A stretch of 64,000 nt of DNA, taken from Fusobacteriota bacterium (lineage in GTDB: Bacteria > Bacillota > TC1). The position numbers were made by a program, and so were the translations under genes. Location: contig WTXA01000002.1 of the NCBI GenBank assembly GCA_009773805.1, forward strand, positions 248,001-312,000. Direction: 5' to 3'. Shown here piece by piece: positions 53,016-60,783 of this stretch. Under the pieces are notes generated by a model. The model saw nothing but the letters and a program-made list of their open reading frames with translations. It was not told the origin of the DNA and made no database searches. Position 1 is the first letter of the stretch; each line of letters begins with the position of its first letter.

Positions 53016-54353
53016 TTAAATTCCATAATCCTTTAAATTAACCTCAGGATAAGATACTCTCTCATAAGCCTTACTACCATCATCTAAAGTAGCATCAATA
53101 GCCATCTTTGTTTGTACACCTCTTTTATCAGAGGATAGGTCTAATTCATGACCCTGTGAATTAGGAACATAGAAAATATCCCTTTCAGGGACAACCCTAT
53201 TAGACATTGCCCACATAATATCAGCAGGATTATAGATATCAACATCCTCATCTACAACAATTACATTCTTAATATTAACATACGTCATCATAGCAGCTAA
53301 GGCGATATTCTTAGGCTCTCCTGGATTTTTTTTCTTAATCTTAACAAGAGCTAGAAAACCTGCTCCATAAGGTGGAATATGAACATCAATTACACCTTTA
53401 CTAACATAAGTAGTAAACTTCTTCAATAATGGTTCTCTAGGCAACACATTACCTAAATTAATATGCTCAAAAGATGCTCCATTGATAGTTTGATATATTG
53501 CATTCTTTCTATGAGTTATTGCTGTAACTTTAATAACAGGGCTAGACCAAGGTTCACTATAGTGTCCAGTAAACTCTCCAAGTGGTCCTTCTTCTTCTCT
53601 AATATCAGGAAGAATAAGCCCCTCTATTACAAACTCAGCTGTACTAGGCACCATAATATCATTAGTAATTGACTTAACAACTGTAATAGCTTCACCTCTT
53701 ATAGCTCCAGCTATTTCTGTCTCGTCACCATCATAACGAAGACCAGCTCCAATATATATAACTGGATCAGCTCCAATTACTATAGAAATTGGCAGTGGCT
53801 TTCCTAGACTTTCTGCTTCATTATAGAATTCTTTAAGATGACGCCACTCGTTGATCATGATACTTAACTTATCTTTACCCTTAACCTGCATTCTTTGGAA
53901 TGATAGATTTTGTATAGGACCATTAATTTCCTTACCAACTATTACTCCACTAGTTATGAATGGTCCACCATCTTTTGGTGCATGAATAGGAATTGGCACA
54001 TAACTTAAATCAATATCATCACCAGTTATCACTACATCATGACATGGTGCTTCTTTTACCTCAACTGGTTTGATTGGATTATCTAGACACTTTCCTAAAA
54101 AGTCAGTGATTTCTTCTTTTTCACATCCAAGGGCCAGGGCTATACGATTCATAGAACCAAGCATACCACCACATACTTGAAAATCTTTGCCTTTAACATT
54201 TTTAAAAAATGGTGCTGGGCCTTCTTTCTTTTCTAAAGTAGCTATAACTGCAGCAAGTTCATGCTTCCAGTCAACTTCCTTTTCAATATAGGCTACTTCG
54301 TTATTTTCTTCCAATACTTTTAAAAATGATCTTAAATCAACAATCTTATTCAT
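53016..54353 (-). CDS. UbiD family decarboxylase
   Basis: 445 residues, prenyl-FMN-dependent. The segments GPLGEFTGHYS (acidic active-site residue) and NLSFQRMQVKGKDKLSIM and the metal-binding ENAEE-like TDI..RGEAI part are as in UbiD. The family decarboxylates aromatic, heteroaromatic and acrylic acids, so membership alone does not identify the substrate. It sits with an amidohydrolase and a BMP lipoprotein, and ubiquinone is not expected in such an anaerobe. Confidence 0.9.
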   Translation of the reverse strand: MNKIVDLRSFLKVLEENNEVAYIEKEVDWKHELAAVIATLEKKEGPAPFFKNVKGKDFQVCGGMLGSMNRIALALGCEKEEITDFLGKCLDNPIKPVEVKEAPCHDVVITGDDIDLSYVPIPIHAPKDGGPFITSGVIVGKEINGPIQNLSFQRMQVKGKDKLSIMINEWRHLKEFYNEAESLGKPLPISIVIGADPVIYIGAGLRYDGDETEIAGAIRGEAITVVKSITNDIMVPSTAEFVIEGLILPDIREEEGPLGEFTGHYSEPWSSPVIKVTAITHRKNAIYQTINGASFEHINLGNVLPREPLLKKFTTYVSKGVIDVHIPPYGAGFLALVKIKKKNPGEPKNIALAAMMTYVNIKNVIVVDEDVDIYNPADIMWAMSNRVVPERDIFYVPNSQGHELDLSSDKRGVQTKMAIDATLDDGSKAYERVSYPEVNLKDYGI

Positions 54354-54434
54354 TTTTCCTCCTATGATTAACTAATTTTTTCTTTTACTATTTTCTTAAA
54401 ATATTCTCTTTTTTATTTATTTATATAATTTATT

Positions 54435-55796
54435 TCACTGGTTTTCAACTTTTTCCTTAAGGGCCTTAGCTGAGTATATACTATCCTCTATGATTTTCTC
54501 TTCGTCACCAAATACTATCTGACCATCTCTTAAGACTTCCTTACCATTAACTACTACTTTTTCTATTGCCCTATAATCTCCTGAGTAGACAAAGGAAGCT
54601 AGACCATCATGGGAAGGACTTGTTTTAAAACTTCTATTTGGATTAAATATTAGCATATCGGCCTTTTTACCTTTTTCCAGGGAACCTACCAAATCTTCCA
54701 TCCCAAGACACTTGGCCCCTTCAATAGTTGCCATTTTCAAGACGTCATAGGCATTAATACAATCTGCTTTCTTGTAGTGATTTCTTTGAAGAAGAACAGT
54801 CGTTTTAAGAACTTCTATCATATCATTACTGTTGTTAGAGGCTGCCCCATCTGTTCCAAGACCTATGGTTATGCCCTTTTTCATCATTTCTATAACTGGT
54901 GCAGTCCCAGATCCTAGATACATATTACATACTGGGTTATGAGCTACCTTGACCTCATATTTTTTGTAGATATCAAGGTCTTCATCTGTTATGTGTATGC
55001 TATGTACTGCTAAAAGATCAGGTCCTAAAAAGTTCTTTTCTATATAGTAGTCCATTGCTTTTTTTCCAAATTTTTCTAGACATACTTCATTGTCAATTTC
55101 AGTTTCAAACATGTGCATCATTATTGGTGTTTTTGTTTTTGTAGCAAATTTTCTGGTTTTTTCTAAACCTTTATCTGAAAAGGTCCATATTGCTGCTGGT
55201 GCTAACCAGACTTTGATCATACCATCATCTTGTTCATACTTTTCCTTCAGGTAGGATATTTCTGCAAAAACCTCTTCTACATTCTCGTTCATATTGGAAA
55301 CGCCCATATTTTCTCCAGCATCTCTAAAGCCTCTACCGTATACTAGACGTATACCCATTTCCTTGGCAGCTATGATTTCTACTTCAGAAAGTCCTTTTAC
55401 TGGATGGAATTGCATAAAATCAGCTACAGTTGTAACCCCAGTTTTTAAAGCTTCACATATTCCATGTTTAACTCCATTCACCAAATGTTCTGCTGTTATA
55501 TTCATAGCTATTGGAGCTAGGACTTTAGGCCACCAGTCTTTTAGATTTAAGTCACTTCCTAGGCCTTTAAAAAGTCCTTGGTAAAGATGGGTGTGAGTAT
55601 TAATTAATCCTGGAAAGATAAATTTACCTTGTCCATCTTCTAAGTCAATATCTTTGTCTTTTACTATTTCTTCTATTTCTTTGCTTTTGCCTACGGCTAT
55701 AATTATATCATCATTATATAGAATGCCACCATCTTCAATGATTGTTTCTTCTTTATCCATAGTGTAAATATTGAAATGAATAAATCCTTTAATCAT
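54435..55796 (-). CDS. Amidohydrolase (SAH/nucleobase deaminase-like)
   Basis: 453 residues of the chlorohydrolase/deaminase branch. Metal ligands are in NTHTHLYQGLFKGLGSD, HMFETE, AVHSIHIT and GLGTDGAASNNSND; this pattern fits S-adenosylhomocysteine/guanine/8-oxoguanine deaminases and SsnA-like enzymes. It removes an amino group from a heterocycle. In the operon between flavoprotein and UbiD genes, it would act before decarboxylation in a catabolic route. Confidence 0.87.
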   Translation of the reverse strand: MIKGFIHFNIYTMDKEETIIEDGGILYNDDIIIAVGKSKEIEEIVKDKDIDLEDGQGKFIFPGLINTHTHLYQGLFKGLGSDLNLKDWWPKVLAPIAMNITAEHLVNGVKHGICEALKTGVTTVADFMQFHPVKGLSEVEIIAAKEMGIRLVYGRGFRDAGENMGVSNMNENVEEVFAEISYLKEKYEQDDGMIKVWLAPAAIWTFSDKGLEKTRKFATKTKTPIMMHMFETEIDNEVCLEKFGKKAMDYYIEKNFLGPDLLAVHSIHITDEDLDIYKKYEVKVAHNPVCNMYLGSGTAPVIEMMKKGITIGLGTDGAASNNSNDMIEVLKTTVLLQRNHYKKADCINAYDVLKMATIEGAKCLGMEDLVGSLEKGKKADMLIFNPNRSFKTSPSHDGLASFVYSGDYRAIEKVVVNGKEVLRDGQIVFGDEEKIIEDSIYSAKALKEKVENQ

Positions 55797-55811
55797 TAAG
55801 TAACTTCCTTT

Positions 55812-56411
55812 CTAATCTCTTTTAAATCTAAGCATCAGCTCCACTAATTTATTTACTAATAGTTTGCCCTGTAGCATTGCGTATTCGTCTTCTGCTGCTC
55901 CTATTTCTTTTTGATCCTTGGACCAAAGATAGGCTCCTGCATAACCGCCGCTTTCATTGCTTATGATGTTTATGCCTCTGGACATCATCATATTTATGAG
56001 GCTGGCAACTGCTATTTCTTGACCACCGTTTCTTCTGCCTCCTGTTGCCATGGCTACTCCAAACTTGTCTCTTAATCTTGTAGGTGCTAGATGAAATATT
56101 GGTCTCATTCTGCTAAAGAAGGAGTGTATTTGTGGTGTTGCACCATAAGCATAGACAGGTGTTGCTATAACAAAGGCATCAGCTGTTAGGAATTGTTCTA
56201 GTAGTTCATTCATATCGTCTTGTATGATACATGGTTTTTTGTTTTTTCTGCAATAATCACAATTGTTACATGGTGCTATTTTCTTGCCTTTTAAAAACAT
56301 GTATTCTACTTGTATGTCTTCTCTGTTTTCAAATGGTTTTAGTGATTCTTTTAGTAAGTATTCTGTAGCACCTTTTCTGGGGCTACCACAAATTCCTAGT
56401 ACTTTTAGCAT
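55812..56411 (-). CDS. Flavodoxin/NADPH-dependent FMN reductase family protein
   Basis: 199 residues. FMN loop GICGSPRKGATEYLL and the motif CNNCDYCRKNKKPC between strands two and three, which in iron-sulfur flavoproteins binds a 4Fe-4S cluster (four Cys present). TPVYAYGATPQIHSFFSR follows. It may pass electrons to a partner enzyme in the operon. ATG after GAAGGAG. Confidence 0.87.
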   Translation of the reverse strand: MLKVLGICGSPRKGATEYLLKESLKPFENREDIQVEYMFLKGKKIAPCNNCDYCRKNKKPCIIQDDMNELLEQFLTADAFVIATPVYAYGATPQIHSFFSRMRPIFHLAPTRLRDKFGVAMATGGRRNGGQEIAVASLINMMMSRGINIISNESGGYAGAYLWSKDQKEIGAAEDEYAMLQGKLLVNKLVELMLRFKRD

Positions 56412-56513
56412 TTTCTTGCTCCTTCATTCTATATTGACTCCTTATTTGGTGTGGAGTTATCTGCAACTATTATACTATTTTTTCTTTATTTACATATACA
56501 ATTTTTCTTTAAT

Positions 56514-56540
56514 GTGGTGTGGGACTCAAGCCCACACCAC
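56514..56540. terminator. GC-rich hairpin between BMP and flavoprotein genes
   Basis: GTGGTGTGGG / CCCACACCAC with a 7-base loop. No T-run on the minus strand, so it may act as a partial block or mRNA-stabilising structure that lets the abundant binding protein be made in excess over the enzymes. Confidence 0.5.
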
Positions 56541-56657
56541 TTAAGTTTTATTTTCTGATTTGTTTGTTAATATTAATTGATCTAGACATTGATCTAATTA
56601 AACTTCTATTCTTTTGTGTCGTTATTATTCCATACTATTTGATATTGACTGATGAAA

Positions 56658-57659
56658 TTATTTCCTGTATTGTTCAGGAGCTAATTTAATAACGTCAATT
56701 TCTCCTGAAGTAAGTTTGTCTTTAATATCATCCATTTTATCTTGAACGTCTTTTGATATTTTCGATTCAAGTTTTGGGCTATATACTAAAGCTACAATGC
56801 CTTCTTTTACTCCATACATTTCCGCACCAGCCTTATAAGTTCCTTTTTGAACTTTTTCAGCAACTTGTAATATAGATGTTGACATATCAACTTTTGTACT
56901 TGCGATTAAGCCTTTACTGTAGGCATCAAATTCTCCTGAAATTGATGCAATTGCAAAAACGCCTTTTTCTTCAGCTGCTACATAGACGCCTCTACCAGCT
57001 GCATTTGCATTGGCCATCAGTACGTCTGCACCCTGGCTGATAAATGATAAAGCTTGTTCTTTAGATTTGTTGGCATCATCACCATCTCCAGTAACCGCTG
57101 ATAAAACTTTTATTTTTGGGTTGATGTATTTAGCACCTAAATCAAATCCAACTAGTGTTTTAACTATTGTTGGAATTTCTTTTCCACCAATAGAGCCTAC
57201 AACATTAGTTTTTGTCATTAGAGCTGCAAGTGATCCTTGTAAGAATCCAGCTTGTAAGTTAAAGTTACTTACTGATCCGACATTTTTTCCATTTGTTACA
57301 GTTGAACTTGTAATTACAAACATAACATCTGGGAATTCATCAGCTACTGCCATAGCAGCATCTCCAAATTCGAAACCATGTCCAATTACTAGATTATTAC
57401 CTTCTTTTGCATAGGTTCTAAATACTTTTTCGAAATCTGATGCTTTTGTATTTTCACTTACTGAAATTTCAGCATCTAGTTTTTCTTCCGCTTTTAATAG
57501 ACCATCGTAAGCAATTTGGCTCCAGCCACCATCAGTTTTCGATCCATTAATTACTAAAGCAACTTTGAATGTTTCTTCCTTTTCGGCAGTTTTGCCACAA
57601 CCAACTAAAGCGATTGCTGCAATAATTGCGATTACTAAAAATAAGACTTTTTTCATCAT
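56658..57659 (-). CDS. BMP family lipoprotein (substrate-binding protein)
   Basis: 333 residues. Lipobox ALVGC, then the PnrA/BMP fold (KVALVINGSKTDGGWSQIAYDGL). It is a paralogue of the protein at 20325-21338. BMP proteins feed nucleoside-type ABC importers, but no ATPase or permease gene is nearby. It is the first gene after the twin LacI operators, so its ligand is probably the inducer or a relative. Confidence 0.9.
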   Translation of the reverse strand: MMKKVLFLVIAIIAAIALVGCGKTAEKEETFKVALVINGSKTDGGWSQIAYDGLLKAEEKLDAEISVSENTKASDFEKVFRTYAKEGNNLVIGHGFEFGDAAMAVADEFPDVMFVITSSTVTNGKNVGSVSNFNLQAGFLQGSLAALMTKTNVVGSIGGKEIPTIVKTLVGFDLGAKYINPKIKVLSAVTGDGDDANKSKEQALSFISQGADVLMANANAAGRGVYVAAEEKGVFAIASISGEFDAYSKGLIASTKVDMSTSILQVAEKVQKGTYKAGAEMYGVKEGIVALVYSPKLESKISKDVQDKMDDIKDKLTSGEIDVIKLAPEQYRK

Positions 57660-57772
57660 AATTTTCCTCCATTTTTTTGATTATTTTAGTTTAACCAATG
57701 TCTAGTCCTATATTTCTATAGGTTTTATATATACTCAAAATCATTTTGTTGAATTTGAGTTGATATCATTAT

Positions 57773-57828
57773 TTAGTTAACCGATTTACTAATATAGTTT
57801 ATATTTTTCTGGTTAACCGATTTACCAG
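57773..57828. promoter_or_regulatory. Twin LacI-type operators upstream of the BMP operon
   Basis: Two 20-bp palindromes with the LacI-family central CG: TTAGTTAACCGATTTACTAA (57773-57792) and CTGGTTAACCGATTTACCAG (57809-57828), centres 36 bases apart. They lie between the LacI gene and the BMP gene and match the site at the LacI promoter. Confidence 0.8.
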
Positions 57829-57845
57829 TATAGTTTATATATAAA

Positions 57846-58832
57846 CTACCTAGTTGTTTTTCTTACTACTAGACTTGTATCTAGCAGTTGGAATTTCTCT
57901 TCTTCTAGTCCTCTTAATTTTTTCAAAAGCATTTGTGCTGCTTCTTTGCCTATTTGTTCACCTTTACCGTCTAATGATGTCATTTTAACTAATTTCGAGA
58001 ATTGTGTATTACCATAACCTACTACGGCCATTTGTTCCGGTATTTCTATGTTTTTTTCTTCAAGAACTTCTAGAGCTATTAGTGCAAGCCTATCAGATGC
58101 AGTGTATATGGCATCTGCTCCATTTTTAATTAGTTCCTTAACTACATTTCGTGTTTCAAGTTCTTCGAATTTACTATACAAAATTAGATTCTCATCTACT
58201 GTTTTGTTCATTTCTTTCATCTGTTCTTCATATGCTTTTTTGTAGGTACTACTTTGGTCTTGATTTCTCCATCCTAATATTAGTCCAATTTTTTTATAAC
58301 CTATTTCAGTTAAATACTTTAAAACATCCTTTAGTCCTTTTGAGATATCTACTGAAATTGTACTGTATTTATTTGGCTCATAATGTCTATTGATCATTAG
58401 TGTTTTTATTCCGCTTTCTTCAAGGAGGTCGATATGGCTCATATCTTTGTCTCCTTCTGGTTCGGTTATGAAAATTGCTCCATCAAATCTATTTTCTCTG
58501 ATTTTGTAGGAGGCTAGTCTTTCTTGTTCTATTTTTTCGTTTGTTGTATAGGTAACCATTGAGTAGCCATATTGGGCTATTTCTTCGTTAATGGCATCAG
58601 AAATTTCTGCAAAGGCTATATTTTTTGATGCTGGTATTACTATTGCTATTGTATTGGAGGTTTTTGTTCTTATTGAGGCAGCCATGCGGTTTGGTATATA
58701 GTTTGTTTGGGCAATTGCCGCTTCTATTCTTTTTATTGTTTCTTCTTTTGGTTTTAGTGTTCCACTTAGGTATCTTGATATTGCGGCTTTACTAACTCCT
58801 GCTAGTTTGGCTACGTCGTTGATTGTTGTCAT
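57846..58832 (-). CDS. LacI family transcriptional regulator
   Basis: 328 residues: N-terminal helix-turn-helix and hinge (TTINDVAKLAGVSKAAISRYLSG) and a periplasmic-binding-protein-type effector domain (NTIAIVIPASKNIAF; RFDGAIFITEP; KKIGLILGWRNQ). Related operator sites occur at its own promoter and upstream of the BMP gene, so it should control the whole minus-strand operon and itself. Effector unknown. Confidence 0.93.
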   Translation of the reverse strand: MTTINDVAKLAGVSKAAISRYLSGTLKPKEETIKRIEAAIAQTNYIPNRMAASIRTKTSNTIAIVIPASKNIAFAEISDAINEEIAQYGYSMVTYTTNEKIEQERLASYKIRENRFDGAIFITEPEGDKDMSHIDLLEESGIKTLMINRHYEPNKYSTISVDISKGLKDVLKYLTEIGYKKIGLILGWRNQDQSSTYKKAYEEQMKEMNKTVDENLILYSKFEELETRNVVKELIKNGADAIYTASDRLALIALEVLEEKNIEIPEQMAVVGYGNTQFSKLVKMTSLDGKGEQIGKEAAQMLLKKLRGLEEEKFQLLDTSLVVRKTTR

Positions 58833-58870
58833 GCATCCTCCACAATTAAATGTATACCACCTATTATTAG

Positions 58871-58919
58871 TAAGTTAATCGGTTAACTAGATTATAGCAA
58901 CTTGAATATTAGATTACAA
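58871..58919 (-). promoter_or_regulatory. LacI gene promoter with overlapping operator
   Basis: TTGTAA (58914-58919), 17 bases, TATAAT (58891-58896), immediately followed by the operator TAAGTTAATCGGTTAACTAG (58871-58890). The operator covers the transcription start, consistent with autorepression. Confidence 0.75.
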
Positions 58920-58941
58920 TACCTTTTTAATAAAAAATTAA

Positions 58942-58969
58942 ATAAGGACAGTGTTACACTATCCTTATA
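58942..58969 (-). terminator. Terminator after the first duplicated lipoprotein gene
   Basis: ATAAGGA-c-AGTG / CACT-a-TCCTTAT around TTA, with TTATTTAATTTTTTATT following on the minus strand. Confidence 0.72.
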
Positions 58970-59044
58970 ATAAATATATATTATTAATTTCTAATCTTTA
59001 GACGGCTTACATACTAGAACATAAGATTCTCTATCAAATTCCCA

Positions 59045-59542
59045 TCATGCTTCAATTCTTATACCTATATACAGGCCACTTATTTCATTGCTTTCTATGC
59101 CTATGTTTTCTAATAAATCTTCATCTACTGTAAAGTAATATGAGCCATTACTTTCTTCATAATACTCATGTTTATCGACGATATTTTCTGTGTAAATAGC
59201 ACCTTCTTTATCTAAAAGAATCCAATCTTGTATTACTATGTAATCTGGAGCTTTTTCACCAATATTTATTACTATTTTATCACCTAGTTTTATTTCATTT
59301 ATTTTCCCACTGCTTATATGGTCAATAAATATTTTCTCATAATTTTGGTCTTCACCAATTATTATGTTGTCAATAATTTCTTTATCTGTAGAAATTGTAA
59401 TTTTACGCACTGGAACGCTTTTACTACTACAACCTATGGTTATAGATATTAGTAAAAGTAATATTATTGCTATTATTGCTATTATTGTTTTTTTGATTCT
59501 TTTTTTATTATTTTGCGATATCCATTTTCTATATATTTTCAT
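59045..59542 (-). CDS. Hypothetical lipoprotein, copy 1, ended by an early TGA
   Basis: 165 residues to a TGA at 59045-59047. Lipobox-like IGCSS after a hydrophobic start. It is homologous to copy 2 (EIIDNIIIGEDQNYEKIF against EIIDNVIMGKEENHEKVF; DGSYYFT-type segment). Beyond the TGA the frame continues to a TAG at 58991 as WEFDRESYVLVCKPSKD, matching WAFDREAYVLVCKTNGE of copy 2, where Ser stands at the TGA position. The stop is therefore recent, or is read through. Start ATG after GAGG; function unknown. Confidence 0.75.
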   Translation of the reverse strand: MKIYRKWISQNNKKRIKKTIIAIIAIILLLLISITIGCSSKSVPVRKITISTDKEIIDNIIIGEDQNYEKIFIDHISSGKINEIKLGDKIVINIGEKAPDYIVIQDWILLDKEGAIYTENIVDKHEYYEESNGSYYFTVDEDLLENIGIESNEISGLYIGIRIEA

Positions 59543-59686
59543 GATGGTTACCTCATCCACCTATATGAAAATCATATCATAGAATAGAAAGAATACCGAT
59601 AATTCCTTGCATTTTAGAATTAATATAATATTGAATTGTTTATCATTTTTTGTAAATTGTATATCTGTCTGTTGTTAGTAATTAAT

Positions 59687-59717
59687 AAGGGTAGAGCATA
59701 ATAAATGCACTACCCTT
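59687..59717 (-). terminator. Terminator after lipoprotein copy 2
   Basis: AAGGGTAG-a-GCAT..ATGC-a-CTACCCTT hairpin on the minus strand, 18 bases after the gene; T content downstream is moderate. Confidence 0.65.
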
Positions 59718-59734
59718 AAATCATCTATTTATTT

Positions 59735-60277
59735 TTACTCACCATTAGTCTTACATACTAGAACATATGCTTCTCTATCAAATGCCCAACTAGCCACTAT
59801 TCTTATACCTCTGTATATTCCCTTGACTTCTGCCTCACTGTTTATTACAGCCAATAAGTCCTCATCTATTGTAAAGTAATATGAACCATCTCCAGTATCA
59901 TAGTAATCACGATTACGTACAACCTTGTCTTTAGAGATGATTTCTCCCTTGTCTGAAAGCACCCATTCTTTTATTACTATGTAATCTGGAGCTGTATCTC
60001 CAAAATTCAGCTCTATTTTATCTCCTTGTTTGACTTCTCTAACTTTTCCACCTTTAACATATTCCATAAATACTTTCTCGTGGTTTTCTTCTTTACCCAT
60101 TATTACATTATCTATAATTTCTTTATTTGCGGTTATATGTATGTTTCTATTAGCTGAGTCTTCACTACAACCTAGCAATAATGGAACAAGCAAAATAAAT
60201 AATATTGCAATTATTGTTTTCTTTATTTTATTATAGTGTTTCTTTTGAAGTGATTTTAGCTTTTTATTGGTTTTCAT
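59735..60277 (-). CDS. Hypothetical lipoprotein, copy 2
   Basis: 180 residues, lipobox LLLGCS after a basic start and one hydrophobic stretch. The mature part has alternating charged and beta-prone segments (APDYIVIKEWVLSDKGEI; DGSYYFTIDEDLL) and an intact C-terminus ending VCKTNGE. The gene, its GAGGTAA ribosome site and about 60 bases of upstream DNA are duplicated in copy 1. Function unknown. Confidence 0.8.
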   Translation of the reverse strand: MKTNKKLKSLQKKHYNKIKKTIIAILFILLVPLLLGCSEDSANRNIHITANKEIIDNVIMGKEENHEKVFMEYVKGGKVREVKQGDKIELNFGDTAPDYIVIKEWVLSDKGEIISKDKVVRNRDYYDTGDGSYYFTIDEDLLAVINSEAEVKGIYRGIRIVASWAFDREAYVLVCKTNGE

Positions 60278-60306
60278 AATGCTTACCTCTATTCATCTGT
60301 TCTTAA

Positions 60307-60335
60307 ATCATATCATGAATTAGAGTTAATATCAA
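60307..60335 (-). promoter_or_regulatory. Promoter of lipoprotein copy 2
   Basis: TTGATA (60330-60335), 17 bases, TATGAT (60307-60312) on the minus strand. It shows that this gene does not need the upstream RNA promoter. Confidence 0.6.
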
Positions 60336-60432
60336 ATATTTTTTACATGTTGGACAGGTTATGATATCGTTGTGTTTATCAGTTTTATTGTGAATTGTAT
60401 ATTCGTCTGTTTTAAAGTCTATATTTTTGCAC

Positions 60433-60589
60433 AAAAAAAAGCATGGAATTTTATTTCCAGGCCTTTAAAACTTACCGTGTTAAATACAGGTGTTTGGAAT
60501 TTTCTATTGTCCTAGTAGACTTGTCTACAGACGGCGGTAAGTAGATTTTGTCTACGAACCATAGAAAACTTTATTTTGTACTTCATCCA
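60433..60589 (-). ncRNA. Candidate structured RNA (three-way junction with pseudoknot)
   Basis: A minus-strand transcript of about 157 bases between a promoter (60595-60623) and an intrinsic terminator with U8 (60433-60463). P1 pairs 60561-60568 (UUUUCUAU) with 60500-60507, then a G/A mismatch and 4 more pairs (60556-60559 with 60509-60512). Inside are hairpins P2 (GUAGA/UCUAC, 60551-60555 with 60541-60545) and P3 (60524-60528 with 60515-60519). The P2-P3 linker UUACCG (60535-60540) is fully complementary to CGGUAA (60472-60477) just before the terminator. No known class (6S, T-box, common riboswitches) was recognised. Confidence 0.6.
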
Positions 60590-60594
60590 CCTTG

Positions 60595-60623
60595 ATAATA
60601 TCATATGTGCTTATATTTTTCAA
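60595..60623 (-). promoter_or_regulatory. Promoter of the candidate structured RNA
   Basis: TTGAAA (60618-60623), 17 bases, TATTAT (60595-60600) on the minus strand. The stretch around its -10 box (GATATTATCAAGGTGGA) recurs, diverged, on the plus strand at 60691-60709 (GATAGTATTCAAGGTGGAC). Confidence 0.6.
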
Positions 60624-60709
60624 ACGTTTTTTCATAAATTATTTACATATTATTCTCTTAATTATCACTGATTTTCACAAGACTTTAATTGATAGTATTC
60701 AAGGTGGAC

Positions 60710-60738
60710 TTGTAATTTTAATTAAAAAAACTTATACT
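60710..60738 (+). promoter_or_regulatory. Promoter of the second Fic gene
   Basis: TTGTAA (60710-60715), 17 bases, TATACT (60733-60738). A direct repeat TGATAC-N4-TGATAC follows at 60737-60752 near the transcription start. Confidence 0.55.
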
Positions 60739-60783
60739 GATACTAATTGATACCAACATATATCACTAAAGGATGGAAAACAA

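Noticed and set aside
53016-54353. Ubiquinone biosynthesis role for UbiD/UbiX
   Set aside because: No other quinone gene is in the operon; the context is a LacI-controlled uptake and catabolic set.
59045-59047. Selenocysteine at the in-frame TGA
   Set aside because: Copy 2 has Ser, not Cys, at this position, no SECIS-like hairpin was seen just after the TGA, and no redox motif surrounds it.
60433-60589. 6S RNA assignment for the structured RNA
   Set aside because: 6S RNA is a long rod with a central bubble; here there is a compact three-way junction and pseudoknot, so I do not assign it.
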